Part shown: one piece after another, positions 8,430-12,787 of the stretch
Layout: the number at the start of each line of letters is the position of its first letter
How positions within the stretch are numbered: position 1 is the stretch's first letter
Origin: Promethearchaeota archaeon
Lineage (GTDB): Archaea > Asgardarchaeota > Lokiarchaeia > Sigynarchaeales > SOKP01
DNA: 12,787 nt
Assembly: GCA_019057775.1 (NCBI GenBank)
Contig: JAHLWT010000087.1
Location: forward strand, 1 to 12,787
Reading direction: 5' to 3'
Translations under genes and position numbers: made by a program
Notes under the pieces: model-generated
Databases searched by the model: none
Seen by the model: only the letters and a program-made list of their open reading frames with translations
What the model was told of the DNA's origin: nothing

Positions 8430-8618
8430 TTTGATTTTTTTGTCTTTTTATTCGATATATTAATTTTATTTGTTTTCTCAAATATAAAGTTATTATTTTT
8501 TCCCTCCAATTCTTCTATTCTAATCCAAAATATATTTTAATAAATTATTGGGATTAATGAACTGATCTTCTGATTTGATATAGCTATTTATATGCATATC
8601 CCATCTTATTTTATTCAT
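8426..8618 (-). pseudogene. Small 63-residue ORF leading the ATPase operon, broken by one indel
   Basis: An ATG at 8616-8618 opens MNKIRWDMHINSYIKSED and reads 32 codons to a TAG at 8520-8522. The neighbouring frame is open from 8536 to a TGA at 8426-8428 and reads RIEELEGKNNNFIFEKTN. Removing one T from GATTAG at about 8522 joins them as KYILDRIEELEG, giving a 63-residue charged helical protein. The TGA overlaps the ATG of the ATPase gene (ATGA), the typical link of a real operon gene. It may be a small accessory or antitoxin-like subunit. Family not recognised; whether the indel is genuine or a read error is open. Confidence 0.4.
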
Positions 8619-8635
8619 TAAGTCAATTATAAATG

Positions 8636-8645
8636 ATAATATAAT
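8636..8645 (-). promoter_or_regulatory. TATA-like element of the ATPase operon
   Basis: The minus strand reads GATTATATTATC about 23-28 nt before the ATG at 8618, suitable for a leaderless transcript starting at the small ORF. A second AT-rich match (TTTATAAT) lies closer to the ATG. In such an AT-rich region the call is weak. Confidence 0.3.
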
Positions 8646-8771
8646 CAAACAAGACTAATTTTTACACTTTTTACATTACTCCACTATTCATTTAATGATT
8701 GGAAGAGAAAAGAGTTCAGAGATTAGATTTTTAACAAAAAAAGAATTGTTTATGAACTCTTAAATTATAAT

Positions 8772-8891
8772 TTATCTAATTCGCCCATAAGTTTTGTGCC
8801 TAGTTAATAATTCAAAGCCAATATTGAATAATTTTGTTTTTGTAATAAAATCCTTATCTTTAATATTGAATTCTCCAAAAAGATTAAATAT
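8772..8891 (-). pseudogene. Short coding remnant, unidentified
   Basis: The minus frame is open for 39 codons between a TGA at 8892-8894 and a TAA at 8772-8774. It reads NLFGEFNIKDKDFITKTK and ends LLTRHKTYGRIR, with protein-like composition but no start codon. It lies between the divergent ATPase operon and the GIY-YIG gene. The rest of 8655-8963 shows nothing else I can support. Confidence 0.2.
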
Positions 8892-8963
8892 TCAGCTTTC
8901 ATTTATTTATTTAATATAGATCATAATAATTAGATTCATTAGAAAAAGAAGAAGTGACAAGAA

Positions 8964-9171
8964 ATGCATCACACGATGGTACCAAGAAACTCCTTTAAAA
9001 CCGCTAAAAATTTCATTAATTTCAGAAAATATAAAGATGTAATTTGTGAACGAGTTAATAAATTTGTCGGTAGTTTAAAGACTCACTAAAATTCCTGATA
9101 TCCAGACAAAAATTCTTGAAAAGTACGTAAGGCTAAAACAGGGAGCCAAATCTCTTGAGGAGACTCCTTAT
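8964..9171 (+). pseudogene. Out-of-frame N-terminal part of the GIY-YIG-like gene
   Basis: ATG at 8964 (or in-frame ATG at 8976) reads 41 codons, including NSFKTAKNFINFRKYKDV and NKFVGSLKTH, to a TAA at 9087-9089. The endonuclease frame is open from 9079, just after an in-frame TAA at 9076-9078, and reads RLTKIPDIQTKILEKYVRLK into the downstream gene without any start codon before the TTG at 9172. Removing one A from TTTAAAGA at about 9078 joins the two and gives a 462-residue protein. GAAGTGA lies 5 nt before the first ATG as a possible ribosome site. So the annotated TTG start is probably not the ancestral one. Confidence 0.5.
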
Positions 9172-10353
9172 TTGACATATGCACTAGTAAATAAAAAACT
9201 TGTTAATGAAGATGGAAATTCATTGGTCCGAGTAGGGTATACCTCGAACTTACCTGTGAGACAAGAAAGTTATCCAAGACATGCCAACGCCGGTAAACGG
9301 GCTTCGGTATATGATGACATAAGAAAACAAGGGATCGATGATTTTGAGTGGGTCTTCCTTGATATTCAAATTGGAAAAGCAGCTGCTCAAATTAGTGAAG
9401 AATTCTTTACAATATATTTCAATATAGATCCTTCATCACCTGGTTCCATTGGATTTTCTCCACCTGGTGTAGACCTTCGAAAGAATAAGAAGTACAATCC
9501 CGTTATAGGAGATATATATGGAAAAGAAGGGAAGGCTCATCCTTTATATAAAGATGTGCAGTTTTACGAAGTTAAGAATTTAATAGAATCTGGTTATGGA
9601 TTGACTGATATCGCCATTCGACTTGGAATTAGTAGCAGAACATTGGCAAAGAAAATAAGAAGTTGGGGAGACCTTGATTCAAATTTCAATTATGATCAAT
9701 GGGTTCGTGAGATTAGAACTAAAAAACTTAAAGATTTATATAAAGAAGGTATGCGTCCGAATGAGATAGTTAAACAATTTGAGAAATATGCTTTACCAAA
9801 TAAAGAGGAAATTGCCTCTGACGTAAAGAAAGTAAAGGAAATAGATATAAATGCTTTAAAGACAATCCATTATTCAGAACAGACTATTGAGATATGGACA
9901 AAGGAATATCTGGGTGTTAATCATGAGACTGCATATGAAATATATTATGTTAAACCAATTCTAGCTAATTTAGCTCGTCTACGCTTATCAAAAGCTCAAG
10001 CTTTCGATATTATTGAAGCTCTGGGTATTATTTCTCCAAGAGGTATTCCTTATGGTAAAACTGCAATTAAGAAATTGCTTCAAAATATGCAATGGGGCTC
10101 AGATCAAGCTTTTTATTGGCAAGATTTCAAAGATGAAATGGTGGAACCTATTATTGAGGAATTAATTCGTTATAAAGGCGATGATGGGAAGAGAATAACA
10201 GTAATAGAAATGGCAGAAATTTTGAAAAGTAGTACCGCTTTCGTAACTCTATTCATTAGAAGGCGATGGGGCTTTAATACACTTAAAGAAGCTCGAGAGT
10301 TTTTCGAAACTCATTATATGGGCTATCATAAATATGACTTCTATATTAGTTGA
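9172..10353 (+). CDS. GIY-YIG-like endonuclease with helix-turn-helix segments
   Basis: From the TTG at 9172 the product is 393 residues. Residues 1-95 match a divergent GIY-YIG nuclease: TYALV (2-6) for the GIY strand, VRVGYTSNLPVR (19-30) for YIG plus the catalytic arginine (R30), SVYDDIRKQGIDDFEW (45-60), and EEFFTIYFN (76-84) carrying the conserved glutamate and asparagine. Residues 130-165 form a helix-turn-helix (LTDIAIRLGISSRTLAKKI), and another HTH-like segment lies at 326-368. HPLYKDV (123-129) resembles the NUMOD-type linkers of homing enzymes. Predicted role: site-specific DNA cleavage, as a mobile (homing-type) or restriction-like enzyme. No intron or inserted host gene is visible around it, so it stands free. 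The real N-terminus is likely upstream in another frame, so the gene may be damaged. Confidence 0.7.
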   Translation: MTYALVNKKLVNEDGNSLVRVGYTSNLPVRQESYPRHANAGKRASVYDDIRKQGIDDFEWVFLDIQIGKAAAQISEEFFTIYFNIDPSSPGSIGFSPPGVDLRKNKKYNPVIGDIYGKEGKAHPLYKDVQFYEVKNLIESGYGLTDIAIRLGISSRTLAKKIRSWGDLDSNFNYDQWVREIRTKKLKDLYKEGMRPNEIVKQFEKYALPNKEEIASDVKKVKEIDINALKTIHYSEQTIEIWTKEYLGVNHETAYEIYYVKPILANLARLRLSKAQAFDIIEALGIISPRGIPYGKTAIKKLLQNMQWGSDQAFYWQDFKDEMVEPIIEELIRYKGDDGKRITVIEMAEILKSSTAFVTLFIRRRWGFNTLKEAREFFETHYMGYHKYDFYIS

Positions 10354-10367
10354 AACTTAGACTAAGA

Positions 10368-10375
10368 TTTAAATA
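10368..10375 (+). promoter_or_regulatory. TATA box for the zinc-ribbon gene
   Basis: TTTAAATA preceded by purine-rich AAGA, centred about 29 nt before the ATG at 10401. The spacing predicts a leaderless or nearly leaderless mRNA and matches the element in front of the ATPase-MBL gene. Confidence 0.5.
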
Positions 10376-10400
10376 CTAATTTTTCTTTTTTGAGATTAAG

Positions 10401-10940
10401 ATGTTTTCTTGTAATCGATGTGGAGCAGAATTGCATATTAAAGAGTCCTATTGCTCAGCTTGCGGATTACATAAAATAGGTGGAAAAGGAAAAATCTTCA
10501 AGAATGCAAATCTTGTAGAAATTACTAGTGGCAAATTGATTTCTAAAGAACTATGTATTATTAAAGATGTGAAAGACCATAAGGTCTGGAATTATTATGA
10601 TTCCAGAACATTCACAAATAAAAAATTAAATTCCGAGGCAGGGAAGCTAAATAAGCGTATCAATGAAATCGAGAAAATTATAATTTCATGTTTAAATCCT
10701 TCAGAAGACTTATTTTTTGAATTACATGTGTTAGAAGATCATCTAGAGTCAATAATCGATTATCAAGTGCTAATGAATATTAACGCAGTAAAAGAGAAAA
10801 TATCCAAATATTATGATTTGGAAAAGTTGACTCAAGAAAAAATTGACGCTGAATTGACTCGTTTACATAACGAAATTCAGAGTTGGGAGAATGCAATAGT
10901 TTATATGAAAAATGATCCTCAAGAACATCCAAATTTTTGA
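10401..10940 (+). CDS. Zinc-ribbon protein of unknown function
   Basis: 179 residues. An N-terminal zinc ribbon is formed by C4/C7 and C18/C21 (SCNRCG ... YCSACG), followed by a basic linker, a beta-rich segment (VEITSGKLISKELCII), and helical, coiled-coil-like sequence from about residue 78 to the end. The ATG sits at the expected start of a leaderless transcript. The reading frame stops at a TGA just after AATTTTTG; adding one T to that run would carry it into the next frame (10937-11140), so the natural protein may be longer, about 276 residues. The ribbon is the same type as that ending the GTPase downstream. Family not recognised; protein- or nucleic-acid-binding is possible. Confidence 0.65.
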   Translation: MFSCNRCGAELHIKESYCSACGLHKIGGKGKIFKNANLVEITSGKLISKELCIIKDVKDHKVWNYYDSRTFTNKKLNSEAGKLNKRINEIEKIIISCLNPSEDLFFELHVLEDHLESIIDYQVLMNINAVKEKISKYYDLEKLTQEKIDAELTRLHNEIQSWENAIVYMKNDPQEHPNF

Positions 10941-11231
10941 TTTTTTATAAAGAACGTGGAAGAATCAGGGATCAACTAGATATTATTTATAATTTCTTGT
11001 TAAAAGTTGATCATGAAAGATTTAGGGATTATTTAAAAGATATCAAATTAAAAACACTATATTGTAGACTTCCCAATTGGAGAAAAAAGCAATTAAATGA
11101 GAAAAAAGCCAAAAACTATTATCATTTAAATAAACATTGAAATTCATAAAAATAAACAGTCAAAAGATCCTTCTGACACGTTTAATTTAATAGCCTTTGA
11201 ACAAGAAGAACGTATGATAAAATTTAACTAA
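10937..11231 (+). pseudogene. Probable detached C-terminal part of the zinc-ribbon protein
   Basis: The frame starting with TTG at 10937 (overlapping the previous stop as TTGA) reads 67 codons, including RGRIRDQLDIIYNFLLKV and LPNWRKKQLNEKKAKNYY, to a TGA at 11138-11140. The third frame then reads EIHKNKQSKDPSDTFNLIAF and ends EERMIKFN with a TAA at 11229-11231. One extra T at about 10934 and one A fewer in AATAAAC at about 11133 would join all pieces with the upstream gene. It could instead be a separate small gene with a TTG start (10937-11140), which I consider less likely because no ribosome site is evident. Confidence 0.4.
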
Positions 11232-11401
11232 AGTTGAGAACATAGGTAAAAAAATTGCTCAACAAATTTACAAAATTAGTAGATATAAATATAAAAATAA
11301 CCTCTAATTTATACAATAAAAAAGATTTTTAATGTTTTCAATAAATTATATTATTATTGCCATTCAAATTTTGCATACACAAATAATAAGCGAGAAGTGA
11401 A
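11232..11401 (+). promoter_or_regulatory. Upstream region of the small GTPase gene
   Basis: AT-rich with no coding signal. ATAAATTATATT at about 11341-11352 is a possible TATA element, giving a leader of about 30 nt. GAAGTGA directly before the ATG at 11402 is a Shine-Dalgarno-like site, in contrast to the apparently leaderless neighbours. Confidence 0.3.
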
Positions 11402-11986
11402 ATGATAAAATTTAAGGTCGTTGTGGCTGGAGCTAAAAATGTAGGAAAAACAAGCTTACTTCGGAGATTTGCGACTGGAAAATTTGAGAAATCTACATTA
11501 TCTACAATTGGTGTAGATTTTGAAACTAAAAAAGTAGTTGTTGACGATACAGAAATACTTCTAAATATATGGGATTTTGCTGGAGAAAAGAAATTTAGAC
11601 TTCTATTTCCTTCTTATGTTTCTGGTGCTTCAGGAGCTTTAATGTTATACGACATCACCAATAAAGAATCTATAGTTGATCTTTACGATTGGATAAATGT
11701 TATTTCTTCTGTCCCTAATTCACCTAAAACAAAAATAATGATAGAATCAAAAATTGATTTAGAAAGAAAAGTGAAAAAAGAAGAAGCCTTAGAAATTTTT
11801 GAAAAGTATAGATTTCAAGGTGAAATACTGAGTACTTCTGCTAAGACGGGTGAAAATGTTGAGAAAGCTTTTGAAATGCTAGGTAGGGAAATACTTAAAA
11901 ATAGTTTAAAAAAATGTCATAATTGTGGAAAATTATTTCCATTAGAGTTAAAATTTTGCCAGTATTGTGGTTCAAAAACTAGTTAA
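11402..11986 (+). CDS. Ras/Rab-family small GTPase with C-terminal zinc ribbon
   Basis: 194 residues. G1 is GAKNVGKTS (10-18), the G2 threonine is T35 in STIGVDF, G3 is WDFAGE (57-62; the usual DTAGQ has become DFAGE), G4 is SKID (116-119, serine replacing the usual asparagine of NKxD), and G5 is SAK (146-148). After the G domain comes a zinc ribbon, CHNCG (172-176) and CQYCG (186-190), instead of a lipid-modified CAAX tail. Ras-superfamily GTPases of this kind are abundant in Asgard archaea and are counted among eukaryotic signature proteins; they act as GTP/GDP switches in signalling or membrane-related processes. The altered G3 glutamine (the catalytic position in Ras) and the altered G4 suggest unusual hydrolysis or nucleotide affinity. 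The zinc ribbon may be a partner- or membrane-targeting module. ATG with GAAGTGA upstream. Intact. Confidence 0.93.
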   Translation: MIKFKVVVAGAKNVGKTSLLRRFATGKFEKSTLSTIGVDFETKKVVVDDTEILLNIWDFAGEKKFRLLFPSYVSGASGALMLYDITNKESIVDLYDWINVISSVPNSPKTKIMIESKIDLERKVKKEEALEIFEKYRFQGEILSTSAKTGENVEKAFEMLGREILKNSLKKCHNCGKLFPLELKFCQYCGSKTS

Positions 11987-12098
11987 ACTACTTTTTAATA
12001 AATAAATTATTTATCCTTTCTTGACTATTAAAATTATAAAGTTTGGAGTAGTCGGAATAGATCTGTTTTATTAAAACTTCATTAGCTTTAAAGAAAAA

Positions 12099-12109
12099 TT
12101 TATTTAAAA
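12099..12109 (+). promoter_or_regulatory. TATA-like element of the SDR gene
   Basis: TTTATTTAAAA centred about 38 nt before the ATG at 12142 would give a leader of roughly 12 nt. The 155-nt interval 11987-12141 shows no gene; T-rich stretches after 11986 may end the GTPase transcript. Confidence 0.35.
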
Positions 12110-12141
12110 CAATTAATATCAAAGCATATTGATATTTACAT

Positions 12142-12693
12142 ATGGTTTTAAAGTTGAATTATAATTTAAATCAAGATATTCAAGAGATCATTACTCGGCT
12201 TAATAAAGATAAAATTTCTTTTGAAAATAAAACAATTTTAGTAACTGGGGGTGCTGGTTTTCTGGGCTCTTGGGTGTGTGATGTTTTAGTTGAACAAGGC
12301 GCTTTCTGTATCTGTTTAGATAATTTATCTTCAGGTAAGCCTGAAAATATAGAACATCTCATGGAAAAAGACAATTTTCGTTTTATCAATCATGATATAT
12401 CTTATCCAATATATTTTGGGATGAGTTATCACCCTTTAGGCATATGTGTAGGGGACATTAAAAAAATTGACATTGTTATGCACATGGCAAGCAGAGCATC
12501 TCCATTTGAGTTCGCGAAAGAACCAATTTCAATTCTAAAAAGTAATACTCTAGGAACGATGAATACTTTAGGGATTGCAAAATTCCATAATGCAATTTTC
12601 TTTTATACAAGCACATCTGAAGTTTATGGGAATCCGCCGAAAGAAGCAATACCAACTCCAGAGACTTATTTCGGGAACGTAAATCTTGTTTAA
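12142..12693 (+). pseudogene. N-terminal part of a UDP-glucuronate decarboxylase-like epimerase (extended SDR), interrupted
   Basis: 183 codons before a premature TAA. The Rossmann nucleotide motif is TGGAGFLGS (35-43), with an acidic residue ending the second strand (CLDNLSSG, D60). MHMASRASPFEFAKEP (113-128) and STSEVYGNP (157-165, including the SDR Ser/Thr region) follow, then TPETYFGNVN (172-181). This is the pattern of UDP-glucuronate decarboxylase/UDP-sugar epimerase relatives, which make nucleotide sugars for surface polysaccharide or glycosylation. The frame should run on into PVGPRSCYDESK but meets 31 extra bases (12685-12715) and stops. Without the YxxxK the encoded fragment could not be an active enzyme. 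A 34-residue N-terminal extension precedes the Rossmann motif. The ATG is chosen because it follows a suitable TATA element. Confidence 0.8.
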
Positions 12694-12715
12694 GGTTTCC
12701 TACAAGAGCGCATAC
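12685..12715 (+). other. 31-nt insertion inside the SDR gene
   Basis: Removing these bases (or shifting the cut by one) restores GNVN-PVGPRSCYDESK exactly as in the family. The insert begins CTTGT and contains ACAAG 12 nt later (a five-pair inverted repeat), and CCTAC inside it can pair with GTAGG just after it. It is not a multiple of three and brings a TAA. It could be a small insertion, an assembly artefact or an intron; I could not form a convincing bulge-helix-bulge around its ends. Confidence 0.6.
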
Positions 12716-12787
12716 CCAGTAGGTCCTCGGAGTTGCTACGACGAGTCAAAAAGGGCTGGAGAAGCTTTCGTGAAAGCATATGAGCTT
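12716..12787 (+). pseudogene. Continuation of the SDR gene carrying the catalytic YxxxK
   Basis: The frame from 12716 to the window end reads PVGPRSCYDESKRAGEAF and then VKAYEL. Y (12737-12739) and K (12749-12751) are the SDR catalytic pair. It is in a different frame from the first part and continues past the window. Confidence 0.75.

Noticed and set aside
12180..12389. Minus-strand ORF of 69 codons
   Set aside because: Lies wholly antisense to the clear Rossmann/SDR coding sequence.
12680..12720. Archaeal bulge-helix-bulge intron in the SDR gene
   Set aside because: Trying both possible cut positions by eye, the flanking exon ends do not pair and the inner four-base helix is at best three of four pairs. 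Kept only as an insertion of unknown nature.
1..12787. CRISPR array, tRNA, rRNA, transposase or terminal inverted repeats
   Set aside because: No regularly spaced repeats, no tRNA-like T-arm or acceptor pairs, and no transposase motif were found by reading both strands.

Overview
The window is AT-rich and reads as archaeal, most likely an Asgard (Lokiarchaeia-like, Promethearchaeota) genome. The strongest lineage hint is a Ras/Rab-type small GTPase at 11402-11986. Archaeal features support it: TATA boxes such as TTTAAATA about 25 nt before start codons (apparently leaderless genes), weak Shine-Dalgarno use, many small zinc-ribbon proteins, and an archaeal-type sugar-nucleotide epimerase/decarboxylase. 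The taxonomy is inference; no rRNA or tRNA gene is visible.

Layout. 1-1254 is a graveyard: the tail of a gene entering from the left (frameshifted), a decayed minus-strand PD-(D/E)XK (Vsr-like) nuclease tail (528-960), and a plus-strand fragment with a CxxC motif (about 961-1254). 1260-4871 (minus) is one intact 1203-residue protein that fuses a RecF/SMC-like ATPase, a complete metallo-beta-lactamase domain, a split four-cysteine zinc site and a long helical tail. 5013-8618 (minus) is an operon read right to left: a 63-residue leader ORF broken by one indel, a 490-residue DUF3696-type AAA ATPase, a 322-residue partner of unknown function, and a winged-helix-like gene broken by stop codons and frameshifts. 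8964-10353 (plus) is a GIY-YIG-like endonuclease with helix-turn-helix segments, whose first part is out of frame. 10401-11231 (plus) is a zinc-ribbon protein whose reading frame seems cut twice. 11402-11986 is the GTPase, itself ending in a zinc ribbon. 12142-12787 is an extended SDR (UDP-glucuronate decarboxylase-like) split by a 31-nt insertion just before its catalytic YxxxK.

How it fits together. The middle of the window looks like an accessory or defence-type island: two different ABC/AAA-ATPase modules on the same strand, nuclease genes or remnants on both sides, and heavily decayed genes between them. The ATPase-metallo-beta-lactamase fusion and the ATPase/partner operon are the best candidates for little-described conflict systems. 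No function has been shown for either; both are inferred from domain content and neighbours.

A recurring oddity is that at least five coding stretches can be repaired by a single-base indel, mostly in A or T runs. This could be real decay or sequencing error. The 1203-residue gene is intact although it contains a run of nine T, which argues against error being the whole explanation.
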